Assembly (NCBI GenBank): GCA_027021785.1
Contig: JALUTR010000180.1
Coordinates: forward strand, 1-44,899
Length of the DNA stretch: 44,899 nucleotides
Direction: 5' to 3'
Source: Fidelibacterota bacterium
GTDB lineage: Bacteria; Fidelibacterota; Marinisomatia; Marinisomatales; JAADGP01
Position 1 is the first letter of the stretch; every line of letters starts with the position of its first letter. The position numbers and the translations under genes were made by a program. This document shows, piece after piece, positions 9,076 to 19,004 of the stretch. Under the pieces are notes generated by a model, which was not told the DNA's origin, ran no database searches, and saw only the letters and a program-made list of their open reading frames with translations.

Positions 9076-11863
9076 AAAATTTGTCAAATCATTCCTCCTA
9101 TGCGTGCTTATTACAGGAATGTTCTTCCCTGCCGGTTGTTCGCGTAGCGGTGAGGAAAAATCAATTCAATATCAACTGTCAAGCCTGGACGGAATGAACA
9201 ATGAATTCCTGCGACAATGGCTTGTTTTGGGTCCCTTCCCCAAAGCCATTGATTTAAAATACGACCCGGATCACGGAAAACAATGTACCGGGTTTTATGC
9301 CGATTTCCTCGCGAACGCGGGGGGCGAACAAAATATCCGTCCGGTCGAAGGCAACACTCACATAACCGATTACGAAGACACCTTAACCTGGCGGTATCAT
9401 AAAACTTCCTCCAACATGGTAAATTTTAATGAAATATTTTCCCCCAATGATTACACCGTGGCGTACGCCTATTCTGAAATCGTTAGCCCGGACGACCGGG
9501 AAATATTGTTTGCCCTGGGCAGCGACGACGGCATAAAAGTGTGGGTTAACGGGGATGTGGTTCATGAGAATCACCGGGCCAGAGGGCTCCACTACGACCA
9601 GGATCGGGTGGTGGTAAAACTGAAAGCAGGCAACAACAGAGTACTTGTGAAAGTGGACGAAGGAGTAGGAGCCTGGGGCTTTGCGCTGCGCCTGGAATCC
9701 AGGGCCGATGCCTTTGAATATGCGAAATCCAACCCGGATAAAATGTGGCAATACGCCCTGGTCGACTACGTAATTCCTCCCGGCGACACTCTTTCGCTCA
9801 GAAAAGGGGACATGCGTTTGTCTTTGTTGCCGGAAATTCCGGACGCGCGACTGACAATTGAACATTCCGCAACAAAATACAGGAAGACGTGGGATGTGGA
9901 ATTCGGGCGGGCGCTGAAAATTCCTATGGAAAAACTGCCAATGGGACTGTATTCGCTGACGATTACATCCGGCCCGGCTGACGGTTCCGTCATATATCAG
10001 AGCAAATTTTACCACGGGGATACACAACCGTTGCGTGAATATTATCCCCGGCGGTTCGAACCATATCTGGCAGGGAGCGACCGTAAAACCGAAATCAATA
10101 TCACGGCGGTCCTGGAACGGTTAAAAGTATTGTATGAATATGGCAGGGATGGTTTCCGGCCGCGGTTGAATTATCGGCTGGTGGAACTGATTTCCGAAAT
10201 GGACGCCATTTTGGGATTCCTGGAGGCCGGGGAAGAACCGTTCAAACATCGGACGGGAACCCACATTCGCGGATATTATTCCGCGATTGATGACACGGCG
10301 CAATATTATCAGGTTTATGTCCCTGACAACTATGATAAAAACCGTCCCATGCCGGTGGTGATCCACCTGCACGGTATTTTCGGTGATGACCGGCCGTTTC
10401 ACAAAAGCATACCTCTCGACCGCACCCCGGTTCTCCGCACCATTGAAAAACACGCCCGCGACAACGGCTTTATCGCCATCTGGCCGCACGGCCGGGGCAA
10501 CGCCGTTTACAAAGGGATCGGGCGGGACGATTTCTTCGCGGTGCTTAACGAAGTGAAAAACGATTACAACGTGGATAAAGATCGAATATACCTGACAGGA
10601 TATTCGTACGGAGGGTCGGCGGCCCTGGAGATTGCTTCCCAATATCCCCACCTGTTCGCCGCCGTGGCGCCGATCGCGGCCTTTACGGATTACCGGTTGT
10701 CCCTGGACCCCCGGGAGGCGCTTCATGAAAGCGACCGGAAATGGCGGGACGCGAATAATATCATCCGCTACGCAAAGAACCTTGCGCACGTGCCGGTATT
10801 CATTCAACATGGCGACAATGACAACTATTGCGACCTGAAAAATTCCACCCGGCTTTACGACATCTTAAAATCGGTCGGTAACGACGTCAGGTTGAAAATA
10901 ATCCCCGGGGCCAACCACTTCAATTTCATCGGTGATCCCCTGGATTCCGTTTACCAATGGTTCAAAGACAAGCAAAGGGTGAAAAACCCTGAAAAAGTGT
11001 TCTTTTCCACTTCCAGACTGAAATACAACCGTGCGTACTGGCTGACCATCGAAAGCCTGACGAAACGCCTCGATTTGGCTTCGATCGAAGCGAAAATCAA
11101 AGGGAATACAATTTTCGTGAAAACCGGGAATGTTTCCTCCTATGGGCTGGAATTGAACGATGAACTCCTGGATACGAGCAGGGAAGTTGCCGTGATTACA
11201 AACGGCCGGGAAAGTTTTCGCGGTTATCTCCCGGCGGACGGAAAACTTTTAATCAATCTGGAAAAGGATACAATTTCCGGGAGTCAAAGCTCTGAAGGAC
11301 CGATCAGTGAAATCTTTGCCGCTCCTTTCGCGCTTGTGCCCGGAACGGCGGGGACGGAGGAACAGAAGAGAGCGAACCTTGAGGTAATGGATAATTTTCT
11401 TGATGCCTGGAAAGGAAGGTTTTTCACCAATCCGCGGATTATCGATGACGTGGATATCGGCGATGAGGAAATCGACAAATACAATTTAATCCTGTTGGGC
11501 GGTCCGGAATCGAACCTGATTGCCCGGAAAATAATCGCCGGTTTGCCGATTGCGCTTACCGACAGCATCCTTACTTTCGGGGGAAAAAGTTTTCGACAGA
11601 CGAGTCCGTACGGTTTGCAGTTGCTTTACCCGAACCCCCTGAACGGGAACAAACTTGTTCTATTATATGCGCGGTCCGGGTGGGAACCGGACAGCAGGGA
11701 AAGGAAATTATTTGACCGGTTTATGATCGATGCCTGGTATGATTTCCTTTTGTTTGACAGTCAGACCCGCGGTCCCGCCTCCGCCCCTTTAATAGGGTTT
11801 TTCGATTCGAACTGGCAAATTAACGACGCGCTGATGTGGAGCATACAGGAGTTGCCATACTGA
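9053..11863 (+). CDS. Lipoprotein: jelly-roll/PA14-like domain plus alpha/beta-hydrolase esterase domain
   Basis: Lipobox FPAGC; 'ALGSDDGIKVWVNGDVVHEN'; esterase motifs 'PVVIHLHGIFGDD', 'GYSYGGSAALEIA', 'IPGANHFNF'. Track ORF starts at 9005; ATG 9053 gives a better signal peptide. Confidence 0.75.
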   Translation: MLPKKPNKKFVKSFLLCVLITGMFFPAGCSRSGEEKSIQYQLSSLDGMNNEFLRQWLVLGPFPKAIDLKYDPDHGKQCTGFYADFLANAGGEQNIRPVEGNTHITDYEDTLTWRYHKTSSNMVNFNEIFSPNDYTVAYAYSEIVSPDDREILFALGSDDGIKVWVNGDVVHENHRARGLHYDQDRVVVKLKAGNNRVLVKVDEGVGAWGFALRLESRADAFEYAKSNPDKMWQYALVDYVIPPGDTLSLRKGDMRLSLLPEIPDARLTIEHSATKYRKTWDVEFGRALKIPMEKLPMGLYSLTITSGPADGSVIYQSKFYHGDTQPLREYYPRRFEPYLAGSDRKTEINITAVLERLKVLYEYGRDGFRPRLNYRLVELISEMDAILGFLEAGEEPFKHRTGTHIRGYYSAIDDTAQYYQVYVPDNYDKNRPMPVVIHLHGIFGDDRPFHKSIPLDRTPVLRTIEKHARDNGFIAIWPHGRGNAVYKGIGRDDFFAVLNEVKNDYNVDKDRIYLTGYSYGGSAALEIASQYPHLFAAVAPIAAFTDYRLSLDPREALHESDRKWRDANNIIRYAKNLAHVPVFIQHGDNDNYCDLKNSTRLYDILKSVGNDVRLKIIPGANHFNFIGDPLDSVYQWFKDKQRVKNPEKVFFSTSRLKYNRAYWLTIESLTKRLDLASIEAKIKGNTIFVKTGNVSSYGLELNDELLDTSREVAVITNGRESFRGYLPADGKLLINLEKDTISGSQSSEGPISEIFAAPFALVPGTAGTEEQKRANLEVMDNFLDAWKGRFFTNPRIIDDVDIGDEEIDKYNLILLGGPESNLIARKIIAGLPIALTDSILTFGGKSFRQTSPYGLQLLYPNPLNGNKLVLLYARSGWEPDSRERKLFDRFMIDAWYDFLLFDSQTRGPASAPLIGFFDSNWQINDALMWSIQELPY

Positions 11864-12174
11864 AAATTCCCAATGAATCAGGACGACAAAGTTGAAAAGC
11901 TCAATAGTACAGTGTATCGGGAGAATTATCTCCGGCATTTGTTCTTTTAAAATACTTTTGTGTTGGTGGCTTTTCTCCCGGATTATGCATTAACAACCAA
12001 TTAAACGAATTAAACGAAAAGAATATCAAAAGTTAAGTCAAGTTATTGAAGTAACCTTTTCACTTAGAAATACTGATTTGAATCCTATTCCGTTATCTTC
12101 GTTTACTTCGTTGTTCCTATTGTATCGTGTGTGGAACGAAATAGAATAATGCGTCGCACATTCCATTTCATCAC

Positions 12175-13065
12175 TTAACTTTTTCGTGTTTGCCCAACCC
12201 ACACTTTCAGAACCCGTTTGTCGCCGTTGTAATCGGCAATCAATTCCGGTTCGGAAAAGCATTTTCCTTTAAACAGCGCCGCCGCTTTGCGCGGATGGTC
12301 GCCTAGTCCCACTTCCAGCACCAGGCATCCTCCGTCCCTCACCAATTCAGGCGCCACTTCCGCCAGGCGGCGATAGAAACTTAATCCGTCGTTATTATCC
12401 GTCAGGGCATGGTGCGGTTCATAATCCACCACATCTTTCATTAAAGAGCTCATTTCGTCAACGGTAACATACGGCGGGTTGGAAACGACAATATCGAACG
12501 GACCGTCAACCGTGGATTTAAAAAAATCCATCCGGATAAAACGAACGTTGGTAATGTCCAGGTTTTGGGCGTTTAAGCGGGCCACTTCGAGGGCTTCTTC
12601 GGCGATATCAAGCGCCACAACCCTGGCTTGCGGCAGTTCATGCGCCATGGCCAGGGCGATACATCCGGAACCGGTTCCCACATCCAGAATACGCGGACTT
12701 TCCCGGTTGCCGGCGGCATGGATCGCCACATCCACCACCCGTTCGGTTTCGGGACGCGGAATCAACACGCCGGGATTTACGCTGAATTTCAGTCCGTAGA
12801 ATTCCGCGGTTCCGGTAATATATTGCAACGGCTCCCTGTTAAGACGGCGTTTTACCCATCCCCGCAGGGTTTCCAACTGGGATTTTTCGAGCGGCTCCTC
12901 GAAACGCAGGTACAGGTCAATCCGACTACAGTTCAGAAGGTCCCGGAGCAACCATTCGATTTCCCGGCGTGGATTCTCAAAGCCGCGGGAGGCGAAGTAC
13001 TCCTCCGCCCAATGAATCAGGTCAATCACCCGCCAAATTTTCCTGTCTGCGCGGGCCGGGGACAT
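12175..13065 (-). CDS. prmC: Peptide chain release factor N5-glutamine methyltransferase
   Basis: NPPY motif (VVSNPPYVTVDEM), 'LIPRPETE', 'ILDVGTGSGCIALA'; adjacent to prfA. Confidence 0.93.
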   Translation of the reverse strand: MSPARADRKIWRVIDLIHWAEEYFASRGFENPRREIEWLLRDLLNCSRIDLYLRFEEPLEKSQLETLRGWVKRRLNREPLQYITGTAEFYGLKFSVNPGVLIPRPETERVVDVAIHAAGNRESPRILDVGTGSGCIALAMAHELPQARVVALDIAEEALEVARLNAQNLDITNVRFIRMDFFKSTVDGPFDIVVSNPPYVTVDEMSSLMKDVVDYEPHHALTDNNDGLSFYRRLAEVAPELVRDGGCLVLEVGLGDHPRKAAALFKGKCFSEPELIADYNGDKRVLKVWVGQTRKS

Positions 13066-13068
13066 CGA

Positions 13069-14130
13069 TTACTCAGCCATTAGCTTGGCTTGTTGATCCG
13101 CCAGGCGAAGGCGTTCGATCAGTTCGTTCAAATCGCCGTCCAGGATGGCATCCAATTGATAGGATGTATAATTAATCCGGTGGTCGGTCAGGCGTCCCTG
13201 GGGAAAATTGTACGTCCTGATCTTGGCTGATCGATCGCCGGTGGAAACCAGCGATTTACGGACCTGGGCCCGCTCCCGGGCAATTCTTTCCTGCTCCAGG
13301 GCCAGTAACCGGGAACGGAGAACTTTCATGGCCGCGGCCCGGTTTTTATGCTGCGATTTTTCGTCCTGGCAGGTGACCACCAGGCCGGTGGGCAAATGCG
13401 TAATACGAATCGCCGACTCGGTTTTGTTCACGTGTTGCCCGCCGGCTCCGCTGGCACGAAAGGTGTCGATTTTCAAATCAACGTCTTTAACCTCCACATC
13501 GGCCTCTTCCGCTTCCGGGAGTACGGCCACGGTAGCCGCGGAAGTGTGTACCCGGCCCCCGGCCTCCGTTTTCGGCACGCGCTGAACACGGTGAACTCCG
13601 CTTTCATACTTCAATTTTCCGTAAGCGCCTTCCCCCTCCACCGCAAATACGATCTCCTTATACCCCCCGATCCCGGTCTCATTCACGGCCATTACGTTAT
13701 ATTGCCAATGGGACCGCTCGGCAAAGCGGGTATACATGCGAAACAGATCGGCGGCAAACAAGGCGGCTTCCTCGCCGCCGGTGCCGGCGCGAATCTCAAC
13801 AATGGTATTCCGACTGTCATTGGGATCTTCAGGCAACATCAATACCTTTAATTCATTCTCTTTTTGGACCAGGGCCGCTTCCAGTTCAACCAGTTCATCC
13901 TTGGCGATTTCCTTCAGTTCCTCGTCCCCGCCGACCAGGATTTGTTTGTCATCCTCGATCTGTTTATAAAGAGATATGTATTCCTTCCCCAGGAAAACAA
14001 TGGGTTCCAGACGGCGATGTTCCCGGGCCACTTCTTTCAGGCGGTCCTTATTCGTGATCACGGCCGGGTCGGTTAATTGCCGTCCCAACTCCTCGTAATG
14101 TTCGATTATGCTTTGTATTTTATTTATCAT
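13069..14130 (-). CDS. prfA: Peptide chain release factor 1
   Basis: GGQ motif '[25 protein letters not shown]', '[15 protein letters not shown]'. Confidence 0.96.
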   Translation of the reverse strand: MINKIQSIIEHYEELGRQLTDPAVITNKDRLKEVAREHRRLEPIVFLGKEYISLYKQIEDDKQILVGGDEELKEIAKDELVELEAALVQKENELKVLMLPEDPNDSRNTIVEIRAGTGGEEAALFAADLFRMYTRFAERSHWQYNVMAVNETGIGGYKEIVFAVEGEGAYGKLKYESGVHRVQRVPKTEAGGRVHTSAATVAVLPEAEEADVEVKDVDLKIDTFRASGAGGQHVNKTESAIRITHLPTGLVVTCQDEKSQHKNRAAAMKVLRSRLLALEQERIARERAQVRKSLVSTGDRSAKIRTYNFPQGRLTDHRINYTSYQLDAILDGDLNELIERLRLADQQAKLMAE

Positions 14131-15068
14131 TCAATGGCCTCAGCCAGGTATTCCTTCCCGATCACGTCTTCGTAACGTTCTCCGAAAGCCGATTTTAGAG
14201 CGGTAATGGCCACTTCCACCATGTTGTCTTCGGGCGGACGGGTGGTAATATTTTGCAACCACAATCCGGGGGCTCTCAACATCCGGACAAGCAGTTTATC
14301 TCCATGGCGGGCGGTAAACTTGATTACCTCGTAGGACACGCCGGCCACGAACGGGATTAAAGGGAGATGGAGCGCCAGGCGCGCAAACAGCGGCAGGGGA
14401 CCCACCAGGGCGATGGCGACCGTATCAATCAGCGCGAACACCAGGATCGCCGATAAAAGCACAATGAACAAAAAACTGGTGCCGCAACGAGGATGCTGGG
14501 TGGGAAAGGCCTGGGCGTTTTCCACCGTTACTTCCTGTCCCGATTCAAAATTATACACCACCCGGTGTTCGGCACCGTGGTTCTGGAATAAACGGCGCAC
14601 ATCCTTCAGTAAGGAAATGATTGCCAAATAGAGAACGAAGAATAAAATCCGAAACAATCCCGCGATTAAATTGAACGCCAGAGCATCTTTCCCCAACTGC
14701 AACAATTTACTGGTGATCCAGTAGGGCGCCACCATGAACAGGGAAACGGCCAGAACAACAGCCAGGGAGGTGGAAAAAAAGGCGGCCAGCCTGCCGGGTT
14801 TTTCTTCGGGAGTTTCGGGAGAAACGGCAATATCGGCGGACCATTGGAGGGTTCGAAAGCCGATCCGCATGGCTTCATAGAGGGAAATTATCCCGCGCAG
14901 GATCGGTTTTTTCCACTTGTCCGATCGCTCCATGCGGGAAATAAATTCATGCCGGTCAACCTGTATTTTTCCTTCCGGATCCCGAACAGCGGTCGCATAC
15001 GCTCCCGGGACCCGCATCATGACGCCTTCGATTACTGCTTGTCCTCCCACCAGAATGGAGGGTTTCAT
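14127..15068 (-). CDS. DUF1385 family membrane protein
   Basis: '[23 protein letters not shown]' N-terminus, '[15 protein letters not shown]', TM segments. Start placed at internal ATG 15068. Confidence 0.88.
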   Translation of the reverse strand: MKPSILVGGQAVIEGVMMRVPGAYATAVRDPEGKIQVDRHEFISRMERSDKWKKPILRGIISLYEAMRIGFRTLQWSADIAVSPETPEEKPGRLAAFFSTSLAVVLAVSLFMVAPYWITSKLLQLGKDALAFNLIAGLFRILFFVLYLAIISLLKDVRRLFQNHGAEHRVVYNFESGQEVTVENAQAFPTQHPRCGTSFLFIVLLSAILVFALIDTVAIALVGPLPLFARLALHLPLIPFVAGVSYEVIKFTARHGDKLLVRMLRAPGLWLQNITTRPPEDNMVEVAITALKSAFGERYEDVIGKEYLAEAIE

Positions 15069-15103
15069 TACCGCGAGTGTCAGGAATCTTTTCATGTGCA
15101 TAA

Positions 15104-15152
15104 AAAAATGGCTTCCTGATGATGGTCCAAACCATCCCGCGAAGCCATTTTT
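15104..15152 (-). terminator. Rho-independent terminator downstream of rpmE
   Basis: AAAAATGGCTTC (15104-15115) / GAAGCCATTTTT (15141-15152), with inner GATGGT-ccaa-ACCATC; T-tract on the minus strand. Confidence 0.75.
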
Positions 15153-15163
15153 ATGTAGTTTGG

Positions 15164-15370
15164 CTACCGGCCTAATTTGCCATATTTTTTCTCGAACTGC
15201 TCAATCCGCCCGGCCGTATCCACCAGCTTTTGCTTGCCGGTGAAAAAAGGATGGCACTGATTGCAAATTTCAACGCGCTGGTCGCCCACCGTACTGAATA
15301 CCTGAAAAGTATTGCCACAGGCACAATGAACGGTTCCCAAAGTATATTCAGGATGAATTCCTGTTTTCAT
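15164..15370 (-). CDS. rpmE: 50S ribosomal protein L31 (zinc-binding form)
   Basis: MKTGIHPEY...CACGNTF...[32 protein letters not shown]. Confidence 0.96.
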   Translation of the reverse strand: MKTGIHPEYTLGTVHCACGNTFQVFSTVGDQRVEICNQCHPFFTGKQKLVDTAGRIEQFEKKYGKLGR

Positions 15371-15388
15371 TTTACTACTCCTGCCTAA

Positions 15389-16597
15389 TTAATCCAATTT
15401 TTCCAAAACATGTTTTACGCGGGCTATGCCTTTTCTTATTTGATCCTTGCTGGTTGCAAAGGAAAAGCGGACATGCCCCGGAGCGCCGAAACCGTCGCCC
15501 GGCACCGTAACCACTTTTGCCGAATTCAGGATATATTCACCCAAATCAAAGGTGTCCTCAATTATTTTTCCATTGGCCCGTTTTCCCAAATAGTATGACA
15601 TATCCGGGAAAGCGTAAAACGCACCGCCCGGCAGATTGCATTCAACCCCCGGAATATCATTCAGCAGTTGTACGATCAGATCGCGGCGTTCCAAAAATTT
15701 CTGCCGCATGAAAGCCACGGATGACTGATCACCCGTCAAGGCCTCTATCGCCGCTTTTTGCCCGATGGAATTGGCGCACGATGTAGCCTGCCCCTGAATC
15801 TTGGACATGGCTTTAATGAGCGTTTCATTCCCCGCCGCATAGCCGATCCGCCAGCCCGTCATGGCATAGGTCTTCGATAAACTCAGACATGTCAAAACCT
15901 CGGCTCCGACAGTATTCAGCTTCTCGGCGCTGACAAACGGATCGCCGTACACCAACTGCTCGTAACATTCATCCGCAATCACCAACCAATTATGTTCGGC
16001 TGCCAGTTCCAATACCCGCACAACAGCTTCTTTAGACCAGACACCACCGGTGGGATTGGACGGTGAATTGATAATCACGCCTTTTACCCGGTCGGTAATC
16101 TTAGCCTCCAGGTCATCGAAATCGGGTTCGAATTGCCGCTGGGCCACGGTTTTAACAATTACCGGTTCCGCGTCCGCCAAACGGACAAATTCAGGGAAGG
16201 AAACCCAGTAAGGAGCAAAAATCAATACTTCGTCACCTTTGTCAAACAGCGCCTGACAGGCGTTGTAAAGGCTTTGTTTTTCACCGTTTGAAACCAGAAT
16301 CTGGCTGGGTTCGTAATGCAAACCGTTTTCCCGTTCCAACTTCCGGCAAATCGCCTGGCGCAGTTCCAACATTCCCGACCCGGCCGTGTATTTCGTATAA
16401 CCTTCATCAATGGCGCGCTTGGCGGCCTCCCGTATGTTCTCAGGCGTATTGAAATCCGGTTCCCCGACACTGAAATTGATCACATCTTCTCCCTGTTCCC
16501 GCAATTCGGTTGCGCGGGTAGCCATTTCCAATGTGAAAGAAGGTTTTACTCTCCGGACTCGTTCTGCAAACTTAATTTTGGGTTGGTTCCGTTTCAT
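15389..16597 (-). CDS. Pyridoxal-phosphate aspartate-type aminotransferase (class I/II)
   Basis: 'INFSVGEPDFNTPENI', 'INSPSNPTGGVW', 'SLSKTYAMTGWRIGYAAG' (PLP lysine), 'RFSFATS'. Confidence 0.92.
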   Translation of the reverse strand: MKRNQPKIKFAERVRRVKPSFTLEMATRATELREQGEDVINFSVGEPDFNTPENIREAAKRAIDEGYTKYTAGSGMLELRQAICRKLERENGLHYEPSQILVSNGEKQSLYNACQALFDKGDEVLIFAPYWVSFPEFVRLADAEPVIVKTVAQRQFEPDFDDLEAKITDRVKGVIINSPSNPTGGVWSKEAVVRVLELAAEHNWLVIADECYEQLVYGDPFVSAEKLNTVGAEVLTCLSLSKTYAMTGWRIGYAAGNETLIKAMSKIQGQATSCANSIGQKAAIEALTGDQSSVAFMRQKFLERRDLIVQLLNDIPGVECNLPGGAFYAFPDMSYYLGKRANGKIIEDTFDLGEYILNSAKVVTVPGDGFGAPGHVRFSFATSKDQIRKGIARVKHVLEKLD

Positions 16598-17589
16598 ATG
16601 TTGTGTTGCTTTCTATGATATTCCTCGCGGTTGAATTTATCGTCCAGTTCCTCGTCTTCAGGAAGTTCGGTCCCGCTCTTTTCACTTTTTCTTTTCGGCG
16701 CGCTGAACGGCGGTTGTGACCCTTCCTCAACTTCGAATTCCTCGGAAAGAACCCGTTTGGTCGAACCGGTTTTGCGAATCGAACGCTTACGGGGTTTCGG
16801 CACTTCTTCCACCCGGACGCTTTCCAGTTCGAAGTCGTCTTCGGATATCTCCTCGACATCCGCCTTGGGAGCGTCGGATTGTAAAGCGTTTTCATCGAAA
16901 TGGAACATGTCGGGATTAAACAGACCGTAAATGGTACCGTAACCACGGGTAATTCCATTCCCTATTCCCAGATAATTGGGGAGGATGAAGTTGGTCCGGA
17001 ATTCGCCGTAAAAGGCGCCCCAGTTATTTTCGTCGACCGGGCGTGGGAACAACGAAGTTAAAGACGTCTTCGTGTACACTCGCTCTTCAAGGTCCAAACC
17101 CATCTCCCGTGCCAGAAACACGATGTTTTGACCCAGCAGACGGTTCAGGAAGATGACCCGTTCCGCATTATTCAAAAATCGATAACGGCTGCCTGTTGTC
17201 TGATTTAACGCCACCCAGGGGGTGATAAACCGGTAACGGATCAGACGATTAATGGGTTTAAAGCGATTATTGCTCTCTTCCAGATCCACATCCAGCACCT
17301 GGAAGGTTATGTTCCCGAAATCAAGGAAATTGAACTGTTTTGCCAACTCAAGTACCGGTTCTACACCTTCGCCGATCCCCACAACATATATCTGTTCGTT
17401 CAGGATTTTTACCTGCACACGGGGATAGAGAAAGCGTTCCCGGTACCGTCCGTCCAGCATGGGAACGATTTCCTCATCCGGGTATTGCTTCATAAACACA
17501 CCTTTAACCTGGTAAGGTGTCTTCTTTACTGGTTTGTCAGTTATCAGCTTGGCGATTACTGCACGTACCTCAGGATAGCTTTTTTGCAT
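16594..17589 (-). CDS. Cas6b-like (Cas6 superfamily) protein lacking catalytic histidines, with a charged C-terminal tail
   Basis: Motif order matches Cas6b-type endoribonucleases: G-x-(I/F)...FP/YP, 'YPRVQVKIL', 'YVVGIGEGVE', 'YRFITPWVALNQ', 'LNRLLGQNI', 'GAFYGEFRTNFILPNYLGIGNGITRGYGTI' (glycine-rich loop). Strong SD (GAGGTG) 5 nt upstream of ATG. No His in residues 1-229. Confidence 0.75.
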   Translation of the reverse strand: MQKSYPEVRAVIAKLITDKPVKKTPYQVKGVFMKQYPDEEIVPMLDGRYRERFLYPRVQVKILNEQIYVVGIGEGVEPVLELAKQFNFLDFGNITFQVLDVDLEESNNRFKPINRLIRYRFITPWVALNQTTGSRYRFLNNAERVIFLNRLLGQNIVFLAREMGLDLEERVYTKTSLTSLFPRPVDENNWGAFYGEFRTNFILPNYLGIGNGITRGYGTIYGLFNPDMFHFDENALQSDAPKADVEEISEDDFELESVRVEEVPKPRKRSIRKTGSTKRVLSEEFEVEEGSQPPFSAPKRKSEKSGTELPEDEELDDKFNREEYHRKQHNI

Positions 17590-17649
17590 TGCTACACCTC
17601 ACTAATATTTTAAAAAAACCTGCTACACACTTACTCAAATATAAACATT

Positions 17650-18897
17650 TTATTGACTCATAGTATCCAAAAATTCTTCATTGGATTTGGTCCTCCGCAT
17701 GCGTTCCTGCAGAAATTCCATCGCTTCAATAACATTCATTTCATTTAACAACTTCCGTAAGATCCAGATCCGTCCCAACCATTTCTTTGACAATAACAAT
17801 TCTTCCCGACGGGTGCCGGAACGAATCAGATCAAAAGAGGGATAAATCCGGCGATCACTCAGTCGTCGATCCAGGACCAGTTCCAGGTTTCCGGTGCCTT
17901 TGAACTCTTCAAAGATAACATCATCCATGCGGCTGCCGGTATCAATCAGAGCCGTGGCAATTATGGTCAGGCTTCCGCCTTCTTCCGTGTTCCTTGCCGC
18001 TCCGAAGAATTGCTTGGGTCGTTTTAACGCATTGGCGTCCACACCGCCGGATAAAATTTTACCGCTGTGAGGAATAACCGCGTTATGAGCCCGCGCCAGG
18101 CGGGTAATGCTGTCCAGCAGGATCACAACATCATCACCGAACTCCACCATTCGCTTGGCCTTCTGCAACACCATATCGGCCACCGACACGTGCCGTTCCG
18201 GCGGTTCGTCAAAAGTGGAACTGACGACCTCCGCGTCCACATTGCGCTTCATGTCGGTAACTTCTTCCGGCCGTTCATCAATCAGCAGTATTAACATTTT
18301 TGTCTTGGGGTGGTTCTGCCGAATACTGTTCGCCAATTTTTGGAGCAGAACGGTCTTTCCCGTCTTGGGTTGCGCAACAATCAACCCACGTTGACCCTTC
18401 CCAACGGGAGCAATCAGGTCCATGATCCGCATGGACATGTTTTTCGGGTCCGTTTCCAGGTTGAATTTTTGATCCGGGTATAAAGGTGTAAGATTGTCAA
18501 ACAGAATGGCCTGCTTTACGTCCGCGGGAGGGCGTTCATTGACCATATCAACTTTTAACAAAGCGTAAAACCGTTCTTTCGCTTTTGGCGGTCGGATCTG
18601 ACCGGCTATCTGATGCCCGGTTCGCAAACCAAAACGCTTGATTTGTGACGGGCTTACATAAATATCATCGGGGCCGGGGAGGTAATTAAAGTCGGGGCTA
18701 CGCAAAAATCCGTATCCGTCGGGCAAAACCTCCAATACACCACGCGCGTACAAAGACCCCTGCTTCTCCGCCTCTTCCTGGAGAATTTTTACGATTAGTT
18801 CCTGTTTATTCAGCCCTGAATACCCCTGGATTTCCATCCCCTGGGCGAGCTTGGTTAGCTCCTTAATTTTAAGGGCTTGCAGTTCATTGACATCCAT
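17650..18897 (-). CDS. rho: Transcription termination factor Rho
   Basis: '[38 protein letters not shown]', Walker A '[24 protein letters not shown]', '[12 protein letters not shown]', '[11 protein letters not shown]'. Confidence 0.97.
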   Translation of the reverse strand: MDVNELQALKIKELTKLAQGMEIQGYSGLNKQELIVKILQEEAEKQGSLYARGVLEVLPDGYGFLRSPDFNYLPGPDDIYVSPSQIKRFGLRTGHQIAGQIRPPKAKERFYALLKVDMVNERPPADVKQAILFDNLTPLYPDQKFNLETDPKNMSMRIMDLIAPVGKGQRGLIVAQPKTGKTVLLQKLANSIRQNHPKTKMLILLIDERPEEVTDMKRNVDAEVVSSTFDEPPERHVSVADMVLQKAKRMVEFGDDVVILLDSITRLARAHNAVIPHSGKILSGGVDANALKRPKQFFGAARNTEEGGSLTIIATALIDTGSRMDDVIFEEFKGTGNLELVLDRRLSDRRIYPSFDLIRSGTRREELLLSKKWLGRIWILRKLLNEMNVIEAMEFLQERMRRTKSNEEFLDTMSQ

Positions 18898-19004
18898 AAA
18901 GAAATATCCCAATTGAGTTGATAGTTGTTCGGGAAGGAAAAAACCTATATAAAAATATGAAAAATCCTTCGACGAGTAGGTGAAAACCGAAGAGATAAAT
19001 TACA

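Noticed and set aside
9383-10810. Long antisense ORFs (9383-10027 and 10121-10810, minus)
   Set aside because: Opposite a clear lipoprotein esterase gene; His/Pro/Arg-rich composition typical of shadow ORFs and no recognisable motif.
11864-12174. Possible ncRNA or decayed gene in the convergent intergenic region
   Set aside because: Only short inverted repeats (e.g. GGAGA-atta-TCTCC) and no convincing coding frame or extended structure.
12628-13083. Plus-strand ORFs opposite prmC and prfA
   Set aside because: Shadow ORFs opposite highly conserved genes.
16594-17589. CRISPR-Cas locus
   Set aside because: Only a Cas6-like protein is present; no repeat-spacer array or other cas gene was seen in the window, and the neighbours are housekeeping genes.
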